Shown here: positions 25,297 to 33,594 of the stretch, one piece after another
Position numbering within the stretch: the first letter of the stretch is position 1
Layout of the letters: the number at the start of each line of letters is the position of its first letter
Origin: JAUILA01 sp964563925
GTDB lineage: Bacteria > Bacteroidota > Bacteroidia > Cytophagales > Cyclobacteriaceae
Length of the DNA: 64,000 bases
NCBI GenBank assembly: GCA_964563925.1
Contig: CAZLZD010000015.1
Span: forward strand, 22,488 to 86,487
Direction: 5' to 3'
Notes under the pieces: generated by a model
Databases searched by the model: none
What the model saw: only the letters and a program-made list of their open reading frames with translations
Told to the model about the DNA's origin: nothing
Position numbers and translations under genes: made by a program

Positions 25297-26808
25297 ATGA
25301 AAAGAATAATTCCAATCCTCAGCCTCGGCCTGATCCTGGGTCTTGCTGTAACGACTGTCCGGAGCCAGCAACCATCGAATCCCACGGAATATGCCGAAAC
25401 CATTACCGAAGATGATTTTCGGGAACTACTCGGTATCGTGGCCTCTGATGCCATGGAAGGAAGAGAAACCGGAACACGTGGTCAGAAAATGGCCGCTGCC
25501 TTTATACGTCATCAGTTCATGACCCTGGGCCTGGAACCTCCAGTAACCGTCAACGGTGAAAAGAGCTATTTTCAACCTATTGAATTATACAGTGCCGTTC
25601 CGGGAGAGACCTATCTTACAGTAGATGGCCAGCGTATTGAAAATTTTGACGGCATGGTGCATTTCGGCGGTGCCGGAAACCGGGATATCAGTGACCTGGA
25701 AGTAGTGTTTGCAGCAGATGGGTCGGAGAAGGCTGTATCGGGCCTGGATGCAGAAGGTAAAGCGCTGTTGGTATGGGTTAGCGGCCGGCGCGAACAGCAG
25801 CAGGTGATCGAGCGAATTCAGGACAAAAAAGCGGCTGCACTGATTGTGGTGGCGGCAGATACCGATGAAGACTTTGAGCAGCTTGCCGGACGTTATAAAT
25901 CGTTTTTAATGAATGGGCGGCTTCGGCTGGAAAAGCCTGAAGAAGGCACAGGTGAAGACGCGTTCTTTATCCCGCCATCACTGGCAGCCACCCTCCTTAA
26001 AAAGGATGTGGACAAGATAAAAAGTGCCGTTCAGAAAGGCGAAACCAAGGGGTTTAAACCTCATAGTATAAGCTATCACACCTCGACCAATATCCGGATT
26101 GTGGAAACGGAGAATGTGCTCGGGTACCTGGAAGGAACGGATCTGAAAGATGAATTAATAGTTGTGACGGCGCATTACGACCACATCGGCCGCAACGGTG
26201 AGGAGATTAATAATGGTGCCGACGATGACGGTTCGGGCACAACGTCCATTCTGGAAATGGCTGAAGCCTTCACCAAGGCCAAAAAAGAAGGAAACGGCCC
26301 GAGGCGGAGTATCCTGTTCATGACCGTCACCGGGGAAGAAAAAGGACTGCTCGGTTCAGCGTACTACGCGGCCAATCCTGTATTCCCCCTGGCAAATACG
26401 GTAGCAAACCTGAATATCGATATGATCGGCCGGATCGATCCGGGACATGCCGATGATGGAAAGTATGTGTATTTGGTAGGTTCAAACCGGTTGTCCTCCG
26501 AGCTTCACGAGCTCAGCGAGAGCACGAATGACAAGTACACCCAGCTGGAACTTGATTACACCTATAATGATGAGAAGCATCCGGACCGGATATACTACCG
26601 GTCTGACCACTGGAATTTTGCGAAGAATAATATTCCGGTGATATTCTACTTCAGCGGGATCCATGAAGACTATCACCGGCCGACTGATACGGTTGAAAAA
26701 ATCAACTACGACCTGTTAACCATGCGTGCACGGCTGGTATTTTATACGGCCTGGGAACTCGCCAACCGGGATAAACGAATTACAGTTGACATCGTAGCCG
26801 CTGAATAA
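25297..26808 (+). CDS. Exported M28-family metallopeptidase with inserted PA-like domain
   Basis: 503 residues. The signal peptide ends VTTVRS-Q, giving a mature N-terminus QQPSNP. Residues 30 to 110 contain ELLGIVASDAMEGRETGTRG, typical of M28 peptidases. Residues about 110 to 250 form a PA-type insert. The catalytic domain (about 270 to 490) carries AHYDHIG, NNGADDDGSGT, VTGEEKGLLGS, NLNIDMIG and EDYHRPTDT, the two-zinc ligand set. It is probably a periplasmic or secreted aminopeptidase. Single gene, followed by three tandem terminator hairpins. Confidence 0.93.
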   Translation: MKRIIPILSLGLILGLAVTTVRSQQPSNPTEYAETITEDDFRELLGIVASDAMEGRETGTRGQKMAAAFIRHQFMTLGLEPPVTVNGEKSYFQPIELYSAVPGETYLTVDGQRIENFDGMVHFGGAGNRDISDLEVVFAADGSEKAVSGLDAEGKALLVWVSGRREQQQVIERIQDKKAAALIVVAADTDEDFEQLAGRYKSFLMNGRLRLEKPEEGTGEDAFFIPPSLAATLLKKDVDKIKSAVQKGETKGFKPHSISYHTSTNIRIVETENVLGYLEGTDLKDELIVVTAHYDHIGRNGEEINNGADDDGSGTTSILEMAEAFTKAKKEGNGPRRSILFMTVTGEEKGLLGSAYYAANPVFPLANTVANLNIDMIGRIDPGHADDGKYVYLVGSNRLSSELHELSESTNDKYTQLELDYTYNDEKHPDRIYYRSDHWNFAKNNIPVIFYFSGIHEDYHRPTDTVEKINYDLLTMRARLVFYTAWELANRDKRITVDIVAAE

Positions 26809-26827
26809 ATATTGCATTGTGGCTTTG

Positions 26828-26937
26828 ATGAACCAGGGCAGAAATGTCCTGGTTTTTTTGTTATCATGAACCAGGGTAGCGATGTCCTGGTTTTTTTGTT
26901 ATCATGAACCAGGGCAGAAATGACCTGGTTTTTTTAT
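26828..26937. repeat. Three tandem 38-bp terminator-hairpin units
   Basis: Units start at 26828, 26866 and 26904 with exact 38-base spacing. Each has AACCAGG, a ten-base loop and CCTGGTT followed by six or seven T. Stems are identical in all three, while loops differ by a few bases (AGAAATG, AGCGATG, AGAAATG). On the plus strand each is a complete intrinsic terminator, giving a triple terminator after the M28 peptidase gene. There are no unique spacers between units, so it is not CRISPR. Confidence 0.9.
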
Positions 26938-27020
26938 ACACCCATCTGTGGGAGATTTCCGATCGGAACGTTCGCGGTACTTAGTGCCTGTCCGGCCGGG
27001 AATGACGAACTACTTTTTCT

Positions 27021-27050
27021 TAGTCTTAGTCCTAGTCTTAGTCTTAGTCT
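27021..27050. repeat. Hexanucleotide tandem repeat (TAGTCT)5
   Basis: Five consecutive copies of TAGTCT, one with a T-to-C change, end five bases from the lipA stop codon on its 3' side. The array is non-coding. An inverted pair, GTGCCTGT (26984-26991) and ACAGGCAC (27059-27066), brackets it and overlaps the end of lipA, so the lipA transcript could form a long-looped hairpin here. Confidence 0.85.
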
Positions 27051-27054
27051 TCCT

Positions 27055-27945
27055 CTAAACAGGCACCTCCACATGCCGTTCCGCATGGTAGGACGACCGG
27101 ACCAAAGGCCCGGATTCCACATATTTCAACCCACGGCGCAACCCTTCTTCCTTATAGGCAGCAAACTGATCGGGATGAATCCATGAAGCCACTTCCAGGT
27201 GCATTTTGGTGGGTTGGAGGTACTGACCCAGGGTGAGGATATCCAATCCGTGGGCCACCAGGTCGTCCATTGCCTTGTGCACTTCCTCCTCGGTTTCCCC
27301 GACCCCCAGCATGATCCCTGATTTAGTTCGTTTTCCGGCCTCTTTGGTGAGCTTGATCTGATCAAGGCTGCGCTGGTATTTGGCCTGCGGACGAACGCGC
27401 CGGTAGAGGCGCTCGACAGTTTCCACGTTGTGAGAAACAACTTCCTGTCCGCCTTCAATCATACGGTACAGGGCATCCCAGTTTCCTTTCACGTCCGGTA
27501 TGAGCGTCTCGATAGTAGTTTGAGGGCTCAGCCGCTTGGTTTGAACAACCGTCTGGTACCAGATCTCTGCCCCCCGGTCCTTTAATTCATCCCTGTTGAC
27601 CGAGGTGATCACGGCATGTTTAACACCCATGGTCCTGATCGCCTCTGCCACACGTAAGGGCTCCTCCTCGTCGTATTCAGGCGGACGGCCCGTGGCCACT
27701 GCACAGAAGGTACAGCTCCGGGTACATACATTTCCGAGAATCATGAACGTCGCGGTTCCGGCGCCCCAGCATTCTCCCATATTCGGACAATTACCGGATT
27801 CACATATGGTATGAAGTTTATGCTCATCCACCAGCTTCCTGACCCGGGCATATTCCTTGCCTACCGGCAGCTTAACCCGTAGCCAGTCCGGCTTGCGATT
27901 GTGTGATTTCTTATCTGAATTATCAATTACTGGAAGTTCGATCAT
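27055..27945 (-). CDS. lipA: Lipoyl synthase
   Basis: A radical-SAM enzyme of 296 residues that inserts two sulfurs into protein-bound octanoyl groups. The auxiliary cluster motif is CESGNCPNMGEC near residue 48, the radical-SAM triad is CTRSCTFC, and the terminal RSSYHAE motif provides the cluster serine ligand. Length is normal. Products serve the glycine cleavage H-protein and 2-oxoacid dehydrogenases, and both gcvP and an E1 gene are in this window. A -7 promoter element lies just upstream, so it is probably transcribed alone. Confidence 0.98.
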   Translation of the reverse strand: MIELPVIDNSDKKSHNRKPDWLRVKLPVGKEYARVRKLVDEHKLHTICESGNCPNMGECWGAGTATFMILGNVCTRSCTFCAVATGRPPEYDEEEPLRVAEAIRTMGVKHAVITSVNRDELKDRGAEIWYQTVVQTKRLSPQTTIETLIPDVKGNWDALYRMIEGGQEVVSHNVETVERLYRRVRPQAKYQRSLDQIKLTKEAGKRTKSGIMLGVGETEEEVHKAMDDLVAHGLDILTLGQYLQPTKMHLEVASWIHPDQFAAYKEEGLRRGLKYVESGPLVRSSYHAERHVEVPV

Positions 27946-27965
27946 AACATGATGCGCTTTGCTTG

Positions 27966-27973
27966 CAAACTTA
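27966..27973 (-). promoter_or_regulatory. Possible -7 element for lipA
   Basis: TAAGTTTG on the minus strand matches TAnnTTTG, 20 bases before the lipA start. No -33 TTTG lies at a standard distance. Confidence 0.35.
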
Positions 27974-28008
27974 GGTAATTAACCAAAAGAATTCCTTAAC
28001 GGTTCCGT

Positions 28009-28740
28009 TTATCTGCGGGAGCCGTAAAAAAGAGTGATGAAGGCTGTGGGGAATATCGCGCTGTTCTCGGCCGTGGGCATCAGTTCGATCTCCTGGGTGT
28101 AGGCGTCGAGCAGAAATCCGATTTCAAACCCGGTCACATTACTTTTCAGCGTCCCCAGTTCAAAACTCAGGGCCGCTTTCAGATTCGCACCAATCCTTAT
28201 TTTGGATTCTGTCACCCCCTGAAAAAGGCGGCCGGTACCCAGGATCTGATCATAGCTGTGATTGGGATTATTCGGATCGTATTGTTCGGTACGGCTGATA
28301 ATCGTATTCCGGTCGGTGGTATAATCAATGTAATAGGGCGCAAGCAATCCGAGTGAGGGACCGATGGCGCCCACCGCTTTTATCTCAACCCCCTGGCTGG
28401 GTGCTTTTCGGAATAGTATCAGTTCCCGTCCGTATTGAAAGCGGAAGGAATACAGGTAATTGCTTTTCCCGTAAATGTAGAAGTTCCCCGTTCGTGAATT
28501 ACGACGTGTTTCCTGGGAGTGCTTGACGTTGACGAGTTCAAGGCCGTAGCTCTCGAACATCCGGTCATTGATACGCCGGGATTTTCGCAACATGAAACCT
28601 CCGATGAGTCCGCCTGCGGTATTCTTATTAATTCCCCAGACGAATTCGGATTCATAGACATCCGCATCGATCTGCTGAGCCTGTACCAAAACCGGGGTCA
28701 GGAAAAGCAATAGAAGAGAAAGGGTCAGGAAACGGGGCAT
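28009..28740 (-). CDS. Exported protein, probable outer-membrane beta-barrel, function unknown
   Basis: 243 residues. The signal peptide (LSLLLLFLTPVLVQA) leaves a mature N-terminus QQIDADVYE. The rest is rich in alternating hydrophobic/polar strands with aromatic girdles (FYIYGKSNYLYSFRFQYGREL, GVEIKAVGAIGPSLGLL, KIRIGANLKAALSFELG) and ends in a strand closing with FITLFYGSRR. The pattern suggests a small eight- or ten-stranded barrel. No lipobox. I do not recognise the family. It lies between lipA and ytxJ on the same strand, with about 60 and 130 bases of separation. Confidence 0.7.
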   Translation of the reverse strand: MPRFLTLSLLLLFLTPVLVQAQQIDADVYESEFVWGINKNTAGGLIGGFMLRKSRRINDRMFESYGLELVNVKHSQETRRNSRTGNFYIYGKSNYLYSFRFQYGRELILFRKAPSQGVEIKAVGAIGPSLGLLAPYYIDYTTDRNTIISRTEQYDPNNPNHSYDQILGTGRLFQGVTESKIRIGANLKAALSFELGTLKSNVTGFEIGFLLDAYTQEIELMPTAENSAIFPTAFITLFYGSRR

Positions 28741-28869
28741 ATGCTGCGTAATATAGTTTTCTAATTTAGTTAAAGTTTAACATTAATACGTCGTTTTTGG
28801 TTTACTATTTTCACAAGCCTCAATTTTTCCACGAACGGCATCAGAGGCCCGGAGAGAACGCCAGCGGCA

Positions 28870-29208
28870 TCAGGAAGAGACCTGCCCCACAATATCCTGG
28901 TAGTCGATGCCCATGTGGGATGCCGAATATACACAGCCTCCATCCACGATCACGAGTACCTGGGGACTCTCGTGGTTTACCCCGAATTCCTGTTCAATGG
29001 CATTGCTGATATCGCGGTACCTGATCAAATCCAGTAAATAGGGGTCCATCCGTTCACTGTCCTGGGCGGTCCAGTAACGTTCCAGCCGATTCTTGGCCAT
29101 TGAGCTTATTCCGCAGCGCGTGCTGTGCTTAAATAGTAATACGGGTTTCTGACGGGATGTTTCCTTTATCTGCCCAAGGAGATTTTTTTCCGATAGTTCC
29201 TTCCACAT
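28870..29208 (-). CDS. ytxJ: YtxJ-type monothiol redox protein (bacillithiol system)
   Basis: 112 residues with a thioredoxin-like fold. The single conserved Cys is in FKHSTRCGISSMA near residue 32, and HESPQVLV provides the cis-Pro segment. This is the YtxJ family, which is linked to bacillithiol as a low-molecular-weight thiol and thought to act as a bacilliredoxin. It starts three bases after the stop of the large repeat protein gene, so the two are co-transcribed. The presence of ytxJ suggests bacillithiol use by this organism; no bsh genes are in the window. Confidence 0.9.
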   Translation of the reverse strand: MWKELSEKNLLGQIKETSRQKPVLLFKHSTRCGISSMAKNRLERYWTAQDSERMDPYLLDLIRYRDISNAIEQEFGVNHESPQVLVIVDGGCVYSASHMGIDYQDIVGQVSS

Positions 29209-29211
29209 ATG

Positions 29212-31371
29212 CTAGTCATTCCAGAGCCCTTTTTCTCCCTTGTCAAACCGCGGCTTACGCTCCTTTTCCTTCAGGTGATCGGGCTGATTTTCCTGTTTCT
29301 TAAATAATCTGGACCACAACACCTTGAAGCTGAATCCTTTCCGCTGGTTGGATGCGGTCCGTGAATTACCCTCAAATTTATGGGATGGATGCCGGTTTTC
29401 GTATCGTTTGCGCGACATTTTTACATTTCCCTGGAATTGACTGGCCTGCACCATCGCCCTGGAAGGACCTATTCCCTTAAGTGCACCGTCGGCCGAATTC
29501 GGGTTTTTCCTGTAGGAGAATCTTCTTTTCTGAGACCCCTGATAGCTCATGGCCTGTGTCGTTCCCTTTCCTACCGGTTTTACCTTGAGGGCATCCTCGG
29601 CCGAAGAAGGATTTCTGACATACCGGAATCCCCGCTTCTGCCTGCCCTGAAAAGAAGTGGCTATACGCGTATCCTTACCCGGGACTTTTTGTTCGAGTGG
29701 CTCTTCGTCATTATTCCATGGCAGCACGGAGACAGAACCTCCCGCGCCTTTAGGTGGGTTCCTGCGTCCTTTGGTACGCCCTTTGAAAGCGGCAATATCA
29801 GCATCCTGCAGAGACACCGCGCGTCCCTTGACCGGTTCTCCCTTGTTATTCCACTGTGCACGTGCCAGCGATTTTCCTTTGTTTTTAGGAGGACGTCCAC
29901 CGAATCTCAGGTTACCCTGGTAGTTGCCGGTCAGTCGGTCCTGACGGCCGGGTGCAAATCCACGTACCGGCCTGTCATTATTATTTCGACGCATCTTGGC
30001 AGACATGCTGCCTCCACCCTTCAGGCCCCGCGTCGTCCGGATATTCCCGGTATGCCTGGCCACCCTGATATCCTGTGTCTGTACCCCGCGCCTGGCCAGT
30101 GAACGTCCGTTGTTATTATGCAATCCGCCGCTGATACTCCCCCCTCCACCGGAAGGCTTCCGGGCGCGCATACTGCCCCGGTAGGTACTGGACAACCCGA
30201 ATCCATTTCCTCCTATACGTCCGCGCGAGATCGATTTTCCGGCATGTTCACCCTGCCGGGAAACCGACAGGCGCCGTCGTGACTTGCCAATCCGGTTTCC
30301 TGCAGTTTCTGGTCCGCGCGTGGCAGACAGGTTGCCCCTGGGAAACGCCCGCCCTGAATACGCCTTTTCACCCCTGCGGGTGGCCGACATCTGGGCACTG
30401 GTCCGGCCGCGCCTCACCCCTGCTGTTTCACTGCGACGGGTGGCAGACATATTTTTCCTGGGAAACGCCCGGCCGCTGTAGGCCTTTTCTCCGGGACGTG
30501 TTGCCGAGACATACCCTCCTGCCGCCTTCCCTGAATAGGCGCGTTCCCTTCGTCGGGTGGCCGACATATTCTTTCTCGGAAAGGCTCGTCCATTATAAGC
30601 CTGGTCTCCGCGCCGGGTGGTACGGCGGTTTTTGAAGGTCGGCGGGCCCTGTATCGCCGGGCGGTCCGTTGTTCGTTTTACCCGAACTGGTTGTCCGGCT
30701 ATATCTCCTTTATACGCTTCCTCCCATTTTGACCGCTCCCGCCAGGCGTAGGGGTTTTTGCGTTTATTGCGCACATAGGCACCTGATGCCGACCTGGGCA
30801 CAATCCGTTTGGTACGCTTGGCCCGTTCAGACGGACGTGAGGCGGTCAGCCACGGTTTAAATTTATAGGCTTTTTTACCTGCAAAGGTAGTACGGACCGA
30901 TCCTCCCTGGTAGGCCTGTCCCCGCGATGCCTTTTCCCTGGGACGGGATGAATAACGGGGACTTGAATTTAGGTATTTGGCCCGGCGCCGCTCGGTCATT
31001 CGTTTTCTCCCGGCGTAGGGATTTGGCTGAGGATGGATAACACGGTTGCGGCTGCTGGTCCTGGGCTGGAGCCGTCTGCCGGATATATCGCCCCGATAGG
31101 CTTTTTCTCCCTGTCGCGTACGCATCTTGAACCGGGCCATCCGGCGTTGCCGGCGATTTGACTTCGCCTCGTCTTTCGATCGCTTCAGTTTGCGGTTCTT
31201 CCGGTTCTTCCGTTCAAGTTTCTTCTCGTACTTTGATTTCCCTTTCTCCTGGGCATGGGATTCAGGGGCCTGCATGACACAAAGCAGTCCTGTCAGCAGG
31301 AGAATAAGCCATAAATAGCCCCGCCTGCCAGATCTTTTAACCGGATTCCTATGTGCTTGCGCGATGTGCAA
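29212..31371 (-). CDS. Large, very basic, repeat-rich exported protein of unknown function
   Basis: 719 residues. An N-terminal hydrophobic signal (GYLWLILLLTGLLCVMQAPE) ends at SHA-Q. The mature chain is extremely Arg/Lys-rich and nearly free of long hydrophobic stretches. Residues 40 to 250 carry irregular basic motifs. Residues about 250 to 385 hold seven units of about 20 residues around EKAYSGRAFPRKNMSATR. Residues about 400 to 660 hold longer, weaker units of about 50 residues built on F/Y-x-G plus basic residues and a WNN element. The C-terminus (FKVLWSRLFKKQENQPDHLK) is a compact block ending FDKGEKGLWND. No known domain recognised. Cationic and exported, it could bind lipopolysaccharide, nucleic acid or an outer-membrane partner. 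Confidence 0.8.
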   Translation of the reverse strand: MHIAQAHRNPVKRSGRRGYLWLILLLTGLLCVMQAPESHAQEKGKSKYEKKLERKNRKNRKLKRSKDEAKSNRRQRRMARFKMRTRQGEKAYRGDISGRRLQPRTSSRNRVIHPQPNPYAGRKRMTERRRAKYLNSSPRYSSRPREKASRGQAYQGGSVRTTFAGKKAYKFKPWLTASRPSERAKRTKRIVPRSASGAYVRNKRKNPYAWRERSKWEEAYKGDIAGQPVRVKRTTDRPAIQGPPTFKNRRTTRRGDQAYNGRAFPRKNMSATRRRERAYSGKAAGGYVSATRPGEKAYSGRAFPRKNMSATRRSETAGVRRGRTSAQMSATRRGEKAYSGRAFPRGNLSATRGPETAGNRIGKSRRRLSVSRQGEHAGKSISRGRIGGNGFGLSSTYRGSMRARKPSGGGGSISGGLHNNNGRSLARRGVQTQDIRVARHTGNIRTTRGLKGGGSMSAKMRRNNNDRPVRGFAPGRQDRLTGNYQGNLRFGGRPPKNKGKSLARAQWNNKGEPVKGRAVSLQDADIAAFKGRTKGRRNPPKGAGGSVSVLPWNNDEEPLEQKVPGKDTRIATSFQGRQKRGFRYVRNPSSAEDALKVKPVGKGTTQAMSYQGSQKRRFSYRKNPNSADGALKGIGPSRAMVQASQFQGNVKMSRKRYENRHPSHKFEGNSRTASNQRKGFSFKVLWSRLFKKQENQPDHLKEKERKPRFDKGEKGLWND
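30213..30622 (-). repeat. Tandem ~60-bp coding repeats inside the basic exported protein
   Basis: Seven units of about 20 codons each, with the consensus RRGEKAYSGRAFPRKNMSAT. Units 1, 3 and 5 keep the full motif. Units 2, 4, 6 and 7 are diverged (for example RRSETAGVRRGRTSAQMSAT), giving an alternating long-range pattern that suggests duplication of a two-unit block. Confidence 0.75.
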
Positions 31372-31533
31372 AAAATACTACGTGTCTAAAAAAATGCTAT
31401 CCGTACTGGATAATTACATACCTGAATTACCGAATAGGAAACTGAAAATCACGCATCATGTAAGGAAAACCCTTATTCTCCACGAGATATTTATCACTTC
31501 CCTTCATTCTCCCGGTATAACGCAGGAATTTAG

Positions 31534-33510
31534 TTAAAATTCCAGTATCTGCTCAATTTTTTCAAGAAGTCGGCGCCGCGGCAGGAAATTCTCCTCCAGG
31601 GCCTGCGAAAAAGGTACCGGGGTGTCCAGGCTGCCGGCACGCATGACCGGCGCGTCCAGCAACTGAAAACATTCTTCCGAGATCCATGCCGCCACTTCCG
31701 CCCCGATGCCGCCACTCAGGCAATCCTCATGAATAACAATCACCCGGTTGGTACGGGCGACTGAGGCACGGACCGCCTCCTTGTCCCACGGCAGCAACGT
31801 CCGGAGGTCCACAATGTCCAGGCTCACATCGGGCATCTGTGCCTGAATCTCCAGTGCCCAGTGTACCCCCATGCCATACGTAATGACCGAAATGTCGCTT
31901 CCTTCCTGTACCTGCCGGGCCGGACCGATCGGCACCGTGTAATAGCCTTCGGGTACTTCGGCACTCAGCGAACGGTACAAATATTTATGTTCGAAAAACA
32001 ATACCGGATTAGGGTCGTTGATCGCTGCACACAGCAGCCCCTTGGCATCTTCCGGGGTGGACGGGTACACAATTTTTAATCCGGGTGTATGAAAAAACCA
32101 GGCTTCATTGGACTGGCTGTGAAACGGCCCTGCCCCCACCCCGGCCCCGGTGGGCAGCCTGACCACCACATCTGCCTGCTGCCCCCAGCGATAATGTGAT
32201 TTTGCCAGGTTATTCACGATCTGGTTAAATCCGCAACTCACAAAATCGGCAAACTGCATTTCAATCATGGATTTCATCCCTCCGACAGATAAACCGAGGC
32301 CGATCCCAAGGATGGCCGATTCGCACAGGGGGGTATTCCGGACGCGCTCCTTACCGAAGTCAGCCACAAACCCATCGGTCACTTTGAAAACCCCGCCGTA
32401 GTCGGCAATGTCCTGACCCATCAGCACAAGGTTGCCGTGCTTTTCCATGGACTGCCGGAGCCCTTCCGAAATGGCATCCACAAACCGCACCTCACGCGCC
32501 TTGCCTTTTGGCGCAGTTTCATCCCCATCAAACGGGGCAAACAGATCACGCAATTCCTGTTGTGTGTCGGCCGGGGCATGGGTTACCGCATAGGCCTTCT
32601 CCAGGTGCTTATCGATTTGTTTTTTGATCTTGTTGCGTACCGAATCCACGTATGACTGGTCAATTACCTTTCTCCGCAGCAGGTACGACTCGAATTGTTC
32701 CACCGGATCTTTCCGGCCCCAGTGTTCCATTAGCTCCTTGGGTACGTATTTGGTCCCCGAAGCCTCTTCGTGGCCCCGCATGCGGAAGGTCATTGCCTCG
32801 ACCAGCACCGGCCGTGGATTTTTCCGGATATCTTCCGCCAGGCGCGACAGCGTCTCATGCACCTCCAGGATATTATTCCCATCCACCTGTACGGCCTCCA
32901 TGCCATACCCCGGACCTTTCTGGGTGAATGACTCAAACCTGAATTGTTCACTGCTGGGGGTGGAAAGCCCGTATCCGTTGTTTTCCACGACAAAGATGAC
33001 CGGCAAGTCCCATACCGCCGCCACGTTCAGCGCCTCGTGGAAGTCCCCCTCGCTGGCGCCCCCGTCACCGGTAAACACCAGTGTGGCCTTTTGCTCTTCC
33101 CGCAGCCTGGAGGCCAGTGCAATTCCGTCGGCCACACCAAGCTGAGGTCCCAGGTGCGAGATCATGCCCACAATACGGTATTCATTGGTACCGAAGTGAA
33201 AGGAACGGTCCCTGCCCTTGGTAAACCCGCCGGGCTTACCCTGAAACTGCTCAAACAACCGGTGATAGGGAATACCCCGGGTGGTAAAAACACCGAGGTT
33301 ACGGTGCATGGGGAGAATATATTCCTCCTTGTCAAGCGCCATGGCAGCACCTACCGAAATCGCCTCCTGCCCGATCCCCGAAAACCACTTGCTGATCTTA
33401 CCCTGACGGAGGAGAATAATCATTTTTTCCTCAATCAGCCGGGGCTGTAACAGGTTTTCATAGAATAACTTTAACTGCTCATCGGAGTAGTCCTTACGGT
33501 GAAATCGCAT
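31534..33510 (-). CDS. 2-oxoacid dehydrogenase E1, fused alpha and beta subunits
   Basis: A thiamine-diphosphate enzyme of 658 residues. Residues 1 to about 325 are the alpha subunit with the TPP motif GDGGASEGDFHEALNVA...ENN. Residues about 330 to 658 are the beta subunit (VRFVDAISEGLRQSMEKH, RLPTGAGVGAGPFHSQ). The natural fusion is known in Bacteroidota and usually acts on branched-chain 2-oxoacids or pyruvate as part of a lipoamide complex; the substrate cannot be fixed from sequence. No E2 or E3 gene is nearby. A consensus promoter lies immediately upstream and drives a very short leader. Confidence 0.93.
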   Translation of the reverse strand: MRFHRKDYSDEQLKLFYENLLQPRLIEEKMIILLRQGKISKWFSGIGQEAISVGAAMALDKEEYILPMHRNLGVFTTRGIPYHRLFEQFQGKPGGFTKGRDRSFHFGTNEYRIVGMISHLGPQLGVADGIALASRLREEQKATLVFTGDGGASEGDFHEALNVAAVWDLPVIFVVENNGYGLSTPSSEQFRFESFTQKGPGYGMEAVQVDGNNILEVHETLSRLAEDIRKNPRPVLVEAMTFRMRGHEEASGTKYVPKELMEHWGRKDPVEQFESYLLRRKVIDQSYVDSVRNKIKKQIDKHLEKAYAVTHAPADTQQELRDLFAPFDGDETAPKGKAREVRFVDAISEGLRQSMEKHGNLVLMGQDIADYGGVFKVTDGFVADFGKERVRNTPLCESAILGIGLGLSVGGMKSMIEMQFADFVSCGFNQIVNNLAKSHYRWGQQADVVVRLPTGAGVGAGPFHSQSNEAWFFHTPGLKIVYPSTPEDAKGLLCAAINDPNPVLFFEHKYLYRSLSAEVPEGYYTVPIGPARQVQEGSDISVITYGMGVHWALEIQAQMPDVSLDIVDLRTLLPWDKEAVRASVARTNRVIVIHEDCLSGGIGAEVAAWISEECFQLLDAPVMRAGSLDTPVPFSQALEENFLPRRRLLEKIEQILEF

Positions 33511-33530
33511 ACTTCGGAGGTTTTGGTGAA

Positions 33531-33560
33531 CAAAATTAAAGGTTAGGCCTTATCTGCAAA
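33531..33560 (-). promoter_or_regulatory. Predicted promoter of the E1 fusion gene
   Basis: On the minus strand TTTG (33557-33560), an 18-base spacer and TAATTTTG (33531-33538) match the Bacteroidota consensus. Transcription would begin about 14 bases before the start codon. Confidence 0.55.
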
Positions 33561-33594
33561 GTGATGTGTTCTTTTTATTTTTACCCCCAGCAAT

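Noticed and set aside
26828..26937. CRISPR-like tandem repeat
   Set aside because: Units are contiguous with no unique spacers, each is a hairpin with a T-run, and there are no cas genes in the window.
29380..30102. Open frame opposite the basic repeat protein
   Set aside because: Produced by the repeat composition; no start context or family.
31534..33510. Frame error joining two E1 genes
   Set aside because: The frame is continuous, both halves are complete, and such fusions are natural in this phylum.
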